From positions 1-42,538 of the forward strand of contig NZ_FNPK01000024.1 in the NCBI RefSeq assembly GCF_900107285.1: DNA of 42,538 nucleotides, read 5' to 3'. Shown here one piece after another: positions 34,025 to 42,350 of the stretch. Origin of the DNA: Acinetobacter kyonggiensis (GTDB lineage: Bacteria > Pseudomonadota > Gammaproteobacteria > Pseudomonadales > Moraxellaceae). The notes beneath the pieces were generated by a model, which saw only the letters and a list, made by a program, of their open reading frames with translations, was not told where the DNA came from and did no database searches. The translations under genes and the position numbers were made by a program. The number at the start of each line of letters is the position of its first letter. The first letter of the stretch is position 1.

Positions 34025-35194
34025 ATGTTTGTTTTTGATGTTTCTAGTTTTATTAGTTATAAAGAATATACAGATTTTATTGCTAATTTGAAAAGCAAAT
34101 TTGATGAAAAGAGAAATAGCCTTTTTGAGATATATAATATTACTAATTCTGCTGTTTGGAATAATCGTCCAGATGAATATACTGAGTTTAGAGATAAATA
34201 TCGAGAACTTAGACAAGATGTAATTAATGAAATTATTAAAAAATTTCGTAAATTTCTACCAAATAATTGTCTAATTTATGAATTTGGTAGTCTAACAAAA
34301 TTTACTGATAGAATTGAAAGTGATATTGACTTAACTTTTTGTTACGATGAAAAGAAAAGTTATACTTTTGAATGCGCAGAAGAATTAATTTATTACTCTA
34401 TTTGCCATGTGTTTGAGCACTCAATAGATCATATTCATGGAAAATTCCAGCATTATCCTATAACTTGTGAATTTGATAATTTAACGGAGAAGGATAATTT
34501 ATATATTCTGAAATTTGATCAGGCTTGTATTGAATATAAATGTGGTCCTGAAGCTTTAATTGAAAATATCATGGGCATAAAAAATGTAAGAGACTATCAA
34601 TCACTCATCGATGGTTATCGAGAAAAGTACACATTACAATGTAATATTGATTGCTTGTATTCTATTCTCATAATAGAAAACTCCACGGAACATGACTTTA
34701 TTGGAGACTTAGCGAAATTAGAAAATCAAAATAATATCTTTTCAAATTATAATTTTGATTATAATGAATATTTATTTGAAGATGCAATTGAAGTGTCAGA
34801 TATTAAAAAGGCTTTTAAGAATACGATAATTTCAATGTATATTATGATTTCTTTCCTAAGAAAAAAAGTTGCATGGTTAAATCAATATTCAATGACAATG
34901 GATGATGCCTTTAAGAGTAATGAACTCATTCTTTTTTTCGGAAGTGAGTACATTGAAAGACTTAGAAATTCATTTATCCAAATGATTTTTTATTGGGATA
35001 GAATGGAATTATTATTAAACAATCATAATATTTCCCTAAGTACCAGATGCCATACGGTATTTTCTAAAAAAAATTTAGATGACATGTTGTATGAAAAATA
35101 TAATGAAACGAATTTATTGGATAAAATTTTAATTTCAATTAATAGTTTGAACACTATGATCTTTCACGGTTGGAGAATTATTAATGAAAAGTGA
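34025..35194 (+). CDS. Pol-beta-fold nucleotidyltransferase-like protein
   Basis: A 389-residue protein. Residues about 84-105 read YEFGSLTKFTDRIESDIDLT, the GS-x(n)-D-x-D signature of the Pol-beta nucleotidyltransferase fold, in which the two Asp bind metal. A third acidic residue may lie in ITCEFD further on. The C-terminal 200 residues are helical and unassigned. It would transfer an NMP to a small molecule or protein. It begins 2 bp after the carbamoyltransferase stop and overlaps the next gene by 11 bp, so it is central to the operon. Base composition is strikingly AT-rich. The substrate is unknown; it is not a sugar-nucleotide pyrophosphorylase of the Rossmann type. Confidence 0.65.
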   Translation: MFVFDVSSFISYKEYTDFIANLKSKFDEKRNSLFEIYNITNSAVWNNRPDEYTEFRDKYRELRQDVINEIIKKFRKFLPNNCLIYEFGSLTKFTDRIESDIDLTFCYDEKKSYTFECAEELIYYSICHVFEHSIDHIHGKFQHYPITCEFDNLTEKDNLYILKFDQACIEYKCGPEALIENIMGIKNVRDYQSLIDGYREKYTLQCNIDCLYSILIIENSTEHDFIGDLAKLENQNNIFSNYNFDYNEYLFEDAIEVSDIKKAFKNTIISMYIMISFLRKKVAWLNQYSMTMDDAFKSNELILFFGSEYIERLRNSFIQMIFYWDRMELLLNNHNISLSTRCHTVFSKKNLDDMLYEKYNETNLLDKILISINSLNTMIFHGWRIINEK

Positions 35195-36428
35195 TAATAA
35201 AATTTTCATTAATAATATATGTATAGAGACGCATTCAATTACTATTTTTTTTGATATTGATAGCTCAGAAGAAATGCAAATAGAAGCATGGCTAGAAAAT
35301 AAAAATAAATATAAGCCTCATATATTTTATATCGATGTTGACAATGAAAAACGAAGAATTGTAATTGAAAATCAAGCATTACACTCTTTTATTAAAGGAT
35401 TTCCCAGTGAATCGTTTAAGCTTTCATTATCTACAATGACTAAAAGAATTAGCTATAAGGTTTCCACGAACCTTAAAGACATATATCTAGATGATATTGA
35501 TATTTTGCCGACTAAAGAGCTTTTAGCTTTTAATAATAGAGAATCGATTCCAAAGAATGAACTACTGATAAATGAGCAAGTTAAAATTCAACATGAAAAT
35601 AAGTTAGAACTTGAGAACATTACTGTATTACCTGTTGATACGTTAAATATTGGTTCATGCTTTAGTAGAAGTGTCTTTAAGACACATGAATATTTTAATC
35701 CTAGATATAAAGAGTTTTTTTATCTAAAAAAGACGCTATTTCACAATTCATTTATCTCTCTTTTTTCTGATCCTATTGACTTTACTTTTTCTACCGTCGA
35801 GGATTTAATAACGGGAGATGCAGCTTTATACGTTGGAATAGAATTTATAAAAAATATAGACAAACAGTTTATAGATAGTAATTTTAAATTAGTCGTTGTA
35901 GATAATTATATAGATGCAACTAGTCCGATTATAAAATACGGCAGTCACTCATTTTTAACATATAATAAATATCTAGCAGAATCTATCTTTAAGCGGCTAT
36001 TTTCTTCTTGTGAGATTATATATCCAGGAACAAAACAGCATTTAGAGTTATATCAAAAAAGCATAGTTAATTTTAGGAATATATTGACTAAATATAATGT
36101 TAAAAACGTTATTTTAATTGGAGGCAGGCAAAGTCAATATAAAATTAATGAACAAACAAACCAAATAAGTCCATGGACTGATAAAATGGAGTGGATATTA
36201 AACGTCAACAAAAACTGGGATAAAGTTGATAGAATTTTCTTAGAGGAAATACCAAATTCCATTTATATCGATAAAAGAACTACACATTGGAAAAGTGATG
36301 TTTTTAGCCCAATGATTGGAGGTGCTTCACCTTCTCACTATCAAAGTGGATATTATAAAGAGTTATTTAACGATATAATATCTTTTTTAAGTCGGGACTC
36401 GGTTGATGAAAAAAGATATAATCAGTAG
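35184..36428 (+). CDS. DUF6270-like protein
   Basis: A 414-residue protein. After a variable 150-residue N-terminus, LNIGSCFSRSVF and later GGASPSHYQSGYYKELFNDI appear, the two end blocks I associate with DUF6270 proteins, often found in polysaccharide gene clusters. The GSCFSR Ser and a distant SHY His could form an SGNH-hydrolase-like site, so an acyl or ester transfer role is possible. It overlaps the genes on both sides (11 and 23 bp). Function is not known; the DUF number is from memory of motifs. Confidence 0.6.
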   Translation: MKSDNKIFINNICIETHSITIFFDIDSSEEMQIEAWLENKNKYKPHIFYIDVDNEKRRIVIENQALHSFIKGFPSESFKLSLSTMTKRISYKVSTNLKDIYLDDIDILPTKELLAFNNRESIPKNELLINEQVKIQHENKLELENITVLPVDTLNIGSCFSRSVFKTHEYFNPRYKEFFYLKKTLFHNSFISLFSDPIDFTFSTVEDLITGDAALYVGIEFIKNIDKQFIDSNFKLVVVDNYIDATSPIIKYGSHSFLTYNKYLAESIFKRLFSSCEIIYPGTKQHLELYQKSIVNFRNILTKYNVKNVILIGGRQSQYKINEQTNQISPWTDKMEWILNVNKNWDKVDRIFLEEIPNSIYIDKRTTHWKSDVFSPMIGGASPSHYQSGYYKELFNDIISFLSRDSVDEKRYNQ

Positions 36429-36978
36429 TTATATAGGCAATGTTATCGAAAGTTGTAAAAGTATTAATTATGATCAGATTATAAATATATACGATGTTTT
36501 AATTACAGCTGTTAGCATGGGAGGGAAAATCTATATTTGTGGAAATGGTGGGTCTGCATCTACAGCTTCGCATTTTCAAACTGATTTAAATAATGCTTTT
36601 TCAATTACTTTAAAATCCATGCCAGCTATTTGTCTAGCTAATAATTTATCAACAATAACGGCTATTTCTAATGATTATTCTTATGATGATGTATTTCTGC
36701 ATCAATTAAAATTCATTCTAAATGAAAAAGATGTACTCATAACAATATCAGGTAGCGGAAACTCAACTAACGTTGTGAAAGCGGCTGAATATGCAAAAAA
36801 TAAAGGCAATGTTGTAGTTTCTATGGTTGGATTCGATGGTGGGAAATTGAAAATAATTTCTGATTATTGTTTTTATGTTCCTGTAAATAATATGCAAATT
36901 TCTGAGGACTTGCATCTATTTTGCTGCCATCTTCTTTCTACATTAATTAGAGAATGTAAACGTAAACAATATGATTAG
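36406..36978 (+). CDS. SIS-domain sugar-phosphate isomerase (GmhA-like)
   Basis: A 190-residue SIS-domain protein with the GmhA plan: ICGNGGSASTASHFQTDL, ITISGSGNSTNVVKA, and the C-terminal QISEDLHLFCCHLL where GmhA has an H-x3-H zinc/catalytic set. GmhA turns sedoheptulose 7-phosphate into D-glycero-D-manno-heptose 7-phosphate. Here the substrate may differ, since the DLHLFCCH spacing resembles but is not identical to the enterobacterial enzyme. The start (ATG 36406) lies inside the end of the previous gene. No heptose kinase gene is nearby. Confidence 0.8.
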   Translation: MKKDIISSYIGNVIESCKSINYDQIINIYDVLITAVSMGGKIYICGNGGSASTASHFQTDLNNAFSITLKSMPAICLANNLSTITAISNDYSYDDVFLHQLKFILNEKDVLITISGSGNSTNVVKAAEYAKNKGNVVVSMVGFDGGKLKIISDYCFYVPVNNMQISEDLHLFCCHLLSTLIRECKRKQYD

Positions 36979-37531
36979 TTTAAATCAGTTACAGAATAGC
37001 GGTAATACATGTATTTTTATAAGACATGGCGAGAAAAATCTTAATGGATATGATTTATCGAGTGAAGGGAAAAAGCAATCTTTAGAGTTTGCTGAAAAAC
37101 TATACTTGTTAAATAAAGAAATTAATGTATTCTCAAGCCCGGAACAACGATGCATAGAAACCGCAACTATTATAAACAATAGGATAAATGGAGAGAGTAG
37201 TAATATTTCCCTGTCAAGTGCTTTGGGGAAACCAGGAATACAAGTAAAGAATGAAATTGAATATACAAAACTTACAGATACTATGCGCTGTAGAGATATT
37301 TTTAGCGAATGGAAAAGAGGAAAGTGTTGTGAAGCTATGCACAGACCAGCAATCATTAAGGAAAGAATGATTTCTTTCTTTGAAAAAACTTCATTTAAGA
37401 ATGGCATAACTCTTTATATCAGCCAATCAGGTACAGTTGCTTGTACTGGATATGCATTAAATTTGACTGATTATAAAAATGTTGATCATGAATGGGTCGA
37501 CTATCTTGATGGATATATTTTTAGGCTATAA
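36971..37531 (+). CDS. Histidine phosphatase family protein, second His replaced
   Basis: A 186-residue phosphoglycerate-mutase-like protein. The first motif FIRHGEKN (His20) and the second Arg in SSPEQRCIETA are present. The late motif, normally an SHxG with the second catalytic His, here reads YISQSGTVACTG, with Gln in place of His. Activity may therefore be weakened or altered. It overlaps the SIS gene by 8 bp and ends 1 bp before the HAD gene, so it belongs to the operon. It may dephosphorylate an intermediate or bind one. Confidence 0.75.
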   Translation: MISLNQLQNSGNTCIFIRHGEKNLNGYDLSSEGKKQSLEFAEKLYLLNKEINVFSSPEQRCIETATIINNRINGESSNISLSSALGKPGIQVKNEIEYTKLTDTMRCRDIFSEWKRGKCCEAMHRPAIIKERMISFFEKTSFKNGITLYISQSGTVACTGYALNLTDYKNVDHEWVDYLDGYIFRL

Positions 37532-37532
37532 C

Positions 37533-38216
37533 ATGGCAGTTATTATATTTGATTTATTTGGCACACTAATTGATATTGATGACAATCAAAATGATTATGA
37601 TAAAGCCTTGAAATGGTTGGCAGATACATATTTTGAAAATAGGTTTATAGAACTAAAAAAATCATCTAAAATATTCAAAGCTAAATATCTTGAAGATAGA
37701 AAAAAATCAAATAGAGAAACCTCATTTTTTAATCAGCTAACTTTTTTTGAAACTACATTAGGTATTGAAATTTACGATGATTTTACTTCAATTGAGTTAA
37801 ATTTCATTCATCTTTTTCGTAGAGAAAAATTAATCGATGGTACACATGAACTCTTACAATATTTGATAGAAAATAATTATAGAATTTTTATATTAAGCAA
37901 TAGCATCTTTTCTGGAACTAACTTAAAAATATATTTAGACCATTTAGGCATTGGAAAATACATAGAGGAACTATTTTCTAGTGCTGATATAGGTTTTCGA
38001 AAGCCTTCAAAAGAAATTTTTACTTATATGATAAATAGATTAGAAATTAAAAATCCTAAAGAAGTATATTTTATTGGAGATTCTTTAGAAAAGGATTATA
38101 ATGGAGCAAAGAATATTGGATTCACTCCAATTTTAATGGGAGTAAATGAAGAAATAGTAGATTTAAAATTTACCAGTATTCCCAACTTACTAAAATATTT
38201 AAAAATCACCCAATAA
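37533..38216 (+). CDS. HAD-family phosphatase
   Basis: A 227-residue HAD hydrolase from ATG 37533. Motif I FDLFGTL (nucleophile Asp8 region), motif II ILSNS, motif III Lys in GFRKPSKEIF and motif IV GDSLEKDYNGAK are all present. A helical cap (residues 20-90) places it with the YjjG/haloacid dehalogenase-like group. It would remove phosphate from a small metabolite. Last gene of the rightward operon; it converges with the 618-aa gene 34 bp away. Confidence 0.85.
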   Translation: MAVIIFDLFGTLIDIDDNQNDYDKALKWLADTYFENRFIELKKSSKIFKAKYLEDRKKSNRETSFFNQLTFFETTLGIEIYDDFTSIELNFIHLFRREKLIDGTHELLQYLIENNYRIFILSNSIFSGTNLKIYLDHLGIGKYIEELFSSADIGFRKPSKEIFTYMINRLEIKNPKEVYFIGDSLEKDYNGAKNIGFTPILMGVNEEIVDLKFTSIPNLLKYLKITQ

Positions 38217-38250
38217 TGATCAATAGCTTATTTTTGATACTATTTGTCAC

Positions 38251-40107
38251 TTAGTCCTTATCAAAGAACGAAAGCCATGTTTCATTTGATAAATTGTCAG
38301 CATCATAGAATTGACCGCGAGAAATAATTAATTTAGATAAAATATTCTTCAACCTATTACTTGAATTTTTTAACTCGTTAAATGGTAGATATGCATCATA
38401 TGGAGATATATTTAATAAAAATGTATCATGTTTAAATTTATCGATATAAAAATCAATAAAATCCTCACTCCCTCGATTAACTTGTTTTATTATTTCATAA
38501 TTTTGTAGCTCGGCTCTATCAAATTTCAAGCCATTATTAGTGTAGCCCAGGAATGATGGTGTACAAGATTGGGTAAATAACTCTAATAACAAATTATTTT
38601 TTTCTGTGCCATAATTTAGATGTAAATCAAGTAAATCTTTATTTAATGTATCAGAGAATAGATACGAATGAATTGAATCATCCATTGTATATAACGCTGC
38701 CATGTTTTCAATAGGTTGTGTATATCCAGCAAGTAAAGAATATACCTCACAATCTAATTCTAAATAGTTATTAATAATATTTTTTAGAATTAATGGTCCC
38801 GTACCTGCCCAGCCCACATCAACAATTGCAATGCTTTTTGCATTACCAACTGATTGTCTTACAGATTCTACTGTTGCATTAATATCATCTTTGAAAGAAT
38901 CGATGATTTGTGTTTTATTATCATAAAATAAATCTTCAATTTTTTGAGCAGTGGTTTTTGATAAAATATCATCTTTTGATAAATTATAACTATCTAAATT
39001 ACGAATCAAATATTCAATTCCCAAGAAATTTAATAAATGCTCTATTTTTATATTATAAACACCTCTTGCTTTGTGCCAAATCATCCTTCGACAAAACTCA
39101 TAGAAATTGTCGAAAGCCGTAATTTTTGTACCCGCTAATCTAGACCAATAAAAATATTCCCAATTTTTATGATTTGGCAATTTGTCATACATCTTACTAT
39201 AGACATCTCCATCTCTAGATAAAAATAAAATTTTATCGACATTATGTGTAGTAGCGAATTTATTCACCCATTGTACAAATCCTAAGATGTATATTCCGCC
39301 ATATATATAGCCTAATTTATAGGTTTCACTATATTCATTGTTTTGACAATACAGATGATTGTTAATAATTGCTGAATATATTCTTCCAGTAATATATGAC
39401 ATACTACTTAATCTATTTTTGGATGCAATTTCACTTACGTTTTTATAATAAAAAGTACTAATGTCTGAATTTTCAGCATTTTCAATATCAGAAATATAAT
39501 TATCTCCAACATGAATAATCTTTTGATTTTTATACTTTTCTTTGATAATGTAATAAATGTCTCCTTTTTTCTTAGATTTATTTAATTCTGAAGAAACATA
39601 TATTTCATTAATAAGGGAATATCCATTAGCTTTTAATATCTCCCTTATTTGCTGTTTCGATAAATACATATCTGTGCATATAATGATTTTTTTCTTTTTT
39701 TTAATACATTCTGAAATTATTTTTTGAAAAAAGGGGTTTGCATAACAATAGTTAAGTTCTAATTCAAATTCTAACTGTGCTGTTTTAATTGGACATAAAT
39801 TTGTTTTTTTTGAAATTAAATTATAAATTTCGCTTAAAGTAGCGTTATTATGATGATATTTTTCTTGATTAAATTTTCTTACTTCATCTTCAGAATCGAC
39901 CCTGATTTTAGAAAATTTATAGATACCTAATCTGCTCTCCATAATAGAGAAAAGCACTCTTGGACTTGTAAATGGACGAAAAATTAATGTGTCAAAAATA
40001 TCGAAAGAAATAACATCATATTCACAAAGTTTATTTAATAGATCCTTAGGCTCGATCCTAAAGTCTTCTGAATTAGAATATAAATCTATATTGCTATGCA
40101 TATCCAT
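38251..40107 (-). CDS. Large HAD-superfamily protein (COG5610-like)
   Basis: A 618-residue protein. The N-terminal 240 residues form a HAD domain: ISFDIFDTLIFRP, IIICTDMYLSKQQI, KSKKKGD and IIHVGDNYISDIENA. The C-terminal part has ILFLSRDGDVYSKMYDKL, FYWSRLAG and IAIVDVGWAGTGPLIL, a second domain with its own D-G/S-R pattern, as in two-domain proteins of surface polysaccharide loci. Role in those loci is not established. It starts 1 bp after the stop of a broken minus-strand gene. AT-rich like the facing operon. Confidence 0.75.
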   Translation of the reverse strand: MDMHSNIDLYSNSEDFRIEPKDLLNKLCEYDVISFDIFDTLIFRPFTSPRVLFSIMESRLGIYKFSKIRVDSEDEVRKFNQEKYHHNNATLSEIYNLISKKTNLCPIKTAQLEFELELNYCYANPFFQKIISECIKKKKKIIICTDMYLSKQQIREILKANGYSLINEIYVSSELNKSKKKGDIYYIIKEKYKNQKIIHVGDNYISDIENAENSDISTFYYKNVSEIASKNRLSSMSYITGRIYSAIINNHLYCQNNEYSETYKLGYIYGGIYILGFVQWVNKFATTHNVDKILFLSRDGDVYSKMYDKLPNHKNWEYFYWSRLAGTKITAFDNFYEFCRRMIWHKARGVYNIKIEHLLNFLGIEYLIRNLDSYNLSKDDILSKTTAQKIEDLFYDNKTQIIDSFKDDINATVESVRQSVGNAKSIAIVDVGWAGTGPLILKNIINNYLELDCEVYSLLAGYTQPIENMAALYTMDDSIHSYLFSDTLNKDLLDLHLNYGTEKNNLLLELFTQSCTPSFLGYTNNGLKFDRAELQNYEIIKQVNRGSEDFIDFYIDKFKHDTFLLNISPYDAYLPFNELKNSSNRLKNILSKLIISRGQFYDADNLSNETWLSFFDKD

Positions 40108-40108
40108 C

Positions 40109-40320
40109 TCAATTTGCTATTTTAGAAGGGAGCCCGTTACTAATTATATATCCATCCGAGCTAATTCTCCATTCGTTTGTAACAGTTAATCTTCTAACCT
40201 CAATCTCTTCAGAATATCTTGGAGTCAAATAATAAATTTTTTGATCCCACCCAGTTACGAATAGTTTCTTGCTGTGTATAATAAAACTCACCATCAATCA
40301 GAAAATCTGTATATTTTAAT
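40109..40320 (-). pseudogene. Truncated, frameshifted gene, perhaps radical SAM activase C-terminus
   Basis: On the minus strand from the MITE edge, one frame reads LKYTDFLIDGEFYY and RNWVGSKN, then shifts at an A-run into QKIYYLTPRYSEEIEVRRL and onward to TGA at 40109. The D-x-L-x-DG-x-F and GSxNQ blocks resemble the C-terminal end of NrdG-type radical SAM activating enzymes. The rest was removed by the MITE at 40321. A 62-codon ORF (40109-40297) in the second frame alone is not a convincing gene. Identification is tentative. Confidence 0.4.
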
Positions 40321-40433
40321 GGCTTTGTTGCACAAAGATTTCATAACTATATGATTTTAAAAGTTTTGATTATTTTTCGATCCAAAATTAAATTTATTTA
40401 AATCAGATACTTACATATTTATGCAACAAAGCC
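40321..40433 (-). mobile_element. 113-bp MITE with IS5-type ends (copy 2)
   Basis: The reverse complement of the element at 13870-13982 with 2 differences by eye. Inverted ends GGCTTTGTTGCACAAA and TTTATGCAACAAAGCC. Flanks TATTTTAAT and GTATAGATG share no target duplication. An IS5-family transposase fragment follows at once. Confidence 0.85.
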
Positions 40434-40654
40434 GTATAGATGCTAAAACCTTACAAATACGCGCTATTCAGCTCACAACCAATAATATCAGGGATTCATA
40501 GGTGCTTGGTGATTTACTTAATCAGATTCCACAAGATGAGCAGATTGACTCTGTTTATACCGATGGAGCTTATGACACCAAGCAATACCGTCAGGTCATT
40601 GCAGATCGGCAAGCGCATGCGGTGATTCCAGCTAGAAAAAATGCGAAATGTTAG
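40434..40654 (+). pseudogene. IS5-family transposase fragment with internal stop
   Basis: The frame reads DAKTLQIRAIQLTTNNIRDS, a TAG, then VLGDLLNQIPQDEQIDSVYT and DGAYDTKQYRQVIADRQAHA, ending at TAG 40652. It is the central DDE part of an IS903-group transposase, including the conserved YTDGAYDTK. Internal stop and missing ends make it dead. Confidence 0.8.
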
Positions 40655-40695
40655 AACCCAATCAAAGTGTCTATATCCTCACCAATAAAAATGTC

Positions 40696-41483
40696 GGTGG
40701 TGTTTCAAAAAGTATGCTGAGAAAAAACAGGTTGGCTTTTGATAAAATAGTGAGATGCAAATAACACTAGAAATCAAATGTCCAACCTGTCTAAGTGACA
40801 GTATAATGAAAAATGGCTTCAAACTATATGGGAAGCAAAACTACCAATGCAAAAACTGTAAGCGTCAATTTATTGGTGATCATGCTCTTAGTTATCGAGG
40901 TTGTCATTCTGGTATAACAAATAAAATACTACATCTGATGGTTAGAGGTGGTGGTGTAAGAGATATTGCAGAAACAGAGCGTATCAGCATAGGTAAGGTT
41001 TTGCGAACATTGAGTAATTCTGCTTATCAAATTCGTCCCAAGCAGAATTATTATGAATCTCTTGAAGTTGATGAGTTTTGGACTTTTGTAGGAAATAAAG
41101 CGAATAAACAATGGCTTATTTATGCATATCATCGTGAAACAGGGGAAGTTGTTGCTTATGTTTGGGGGAAGCGAGATTTAGCAACAGTCTAACGACTTAA
41201 AGCTACGCTTAAAAAAATTGGTGTGCACTACACTCGGATTGCGAGTGATCATTGGGATAGTTTTGTCACTGCTTTTAAAACATGTAAGCAAAAAATTGGG
41301 AAGTTTTTTACTGTGGGTATCGAAGGTAATAATTGCAGAATAAGACATCGTATTAGGCGTGGATTTAGGCGAAGTTGTAACTTTTCAAAAAAGCTTGAGA
41401 ACCATTTTAAAGCTTTCGATTTAACCTTCTTTTATATCAATAATGGCTTCATTTAAGGGCAGCATACTTTTTGAAACACCACC
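40696..41483 (+). mobile_element. IS1-family element, 788 bp
   Basis: Ends are matching 24-bp inverted repeats (core GTTTCAAAAAGTATGCTG left, CAGCATACTTTTTGAAAC right). Carries one transposase gene. No target duplication is clear in the flanks. A copy of its left end occurs alone at 25738. Confidence 0.85.
40755..41456 (+). pseudogene. IS1-family transposase with in-frame stop
   Basis: The product begins MQITLEIKCPTCLSDSIMK with a zinc-finger-like C-x2-C pair and a second pair CKNCKRQF, then an HTH and the catalytic part VDEFWTFVG and ASDHWDSF. A TAA at 41190-41192 interrupts the frame after RDLATV; the frame then stays open to 41456 (RLKATLKKIGVHYTRIASDH). CAA-to-TAA is the simplest change. 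Inactive unless the stop is read through. Confidence 0.8.
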
Positions 41484-41572
41484 AAATATTGATTTAATTG
41501 ATTAAACACTGCGAAAAACTATGACCTAGTCAAAACTTGGCTGGGTTTTTCTGCCCCCAAAATTTGATAAGC

Positions 41573-41745
41573 TTAATTATGTTCTCTAACCTGAGTTCGA
41601 TGAAATCCACTTAGCCTTTTAGCATATTTTGGAAAGTTGGCTTATTGGGGTTCAAGCAATATGCCACTACAGCAGCCATGATATTCACCATAAAGTTATT
41701 CACCGAACGATGACGTGAATGTTCAAGTTGATGTAAATTTTTTAA
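41573..41745 (-). pseudogene. IS982-family transposase C-terminal remnant
   Basis: On the minus strand the frame gives LKNLHQLEHSRHRSVNNFMV and NIMAAVVAYCLNPNKPTF, followed after a one-base shift by a short tail ending at 41573. The EHSRHRSxxNF and AYxxxPxKP pattern is the end of IS982-group transposases. The rest of the element is missing. Bases 41484-41572 probably include its terminus. Confidence 0.65.
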
Positions 41746-41807
41746 TTTGTGTGATTCATTCTTCGGTACCCACTATAATTTTCTCAGAGATCAATCAATA
41801 TGGAATT

Positions 41808-41829
41808 AAAGATTACTACTGTAATCTTT
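41808..41829. terminator. Perfect 9-bp hairpin
   Basis: AAAGATTAC, loop TACT, GTAATCTTT. It lies 50 bp past the stop of the minus-strand nuclease fragment and is probably the terminator of that former gene, although the T-run on that strand is only the end of the stem. Confidence 0.55.
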
Positions 41830-41879
41830 AGTTACGTAAGTGTCCGCTAGCGAATCCATTTAAATACAAGCTAGTACAA

Positions 41880-42350
41880 TTAAACAATTAACAAATCTTT
41901 GTCGATGTCACTTTCCGCACTCATTTCAGATTCGTCATCTACCCACACTTTGTGTTCTACATCTTGAATTAAGCTACTCATTCCATGTGTAGGTTTTATA
42001 CCCATTACATCAAGTTTTTCCTTTAATGACATAATCATATTTTCACGTTCAATGGACCAACTCGATGCAAAGCATCTCCAGAATGTCCATCCTGCGCGTT
42101 CTAAAGCACGTTGACGAGTCATGTCATCATGCCATTGTTCTGGCCCATGATAGCTATCACCATCACATTCAACAGCCAAACGCTGATCACCATCTGACTC
42201 AACGACTAAATCGATTCGATAGCTTCCAACCTTAATCTGTGGAGTAACTGTGTAACCCATTTCATGAAGTGTCGTAAATACAGATTTTTCAAACTCCGAT
42301 TCACACAAGTCTAATTTTGCTTCAAATGATGCTAGAGGTGGTCCCACATG
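41880..42350 (-). pseudogene. C-terminal nuclease domain of a lost large protein
   Basis: About 156 residues remain: LCESEFEKSVFTTLHEMGY, YRIDLVVES and AVECDGDSYHGPEQWHDDMT, then RQRALERAGWTFWRCFASSW. This is the Vsr/DUF559-like nuclease domain that ends very large DUF4011/AAA helicase proteins of defence loci (E...D...E-C-D pattern). The preceding helicase part is missing because an IS3-family element abuts at about 42351. A TTG at 42359 could start a short product, but no ribosome site supports it. Confidence 0.7.

Noticed and set aside
36985..37407. 140-codon minus-strand frame
   Set aside because: It is antisense to the histidine phosphatase gene, whose motifs are clear.
32346..38216. 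Capsule or O-antigen locus
   Set aside because: Several families occur in such loci, but there is no glycosyltransferase, polymerase, flippase or export gene in the window.
40440..40625. 61-codon frame in the IS5 transposase fragment
   Set aside because: The neighbouring frame encodes recognisable IS903-group transposase; this one is its shadow.
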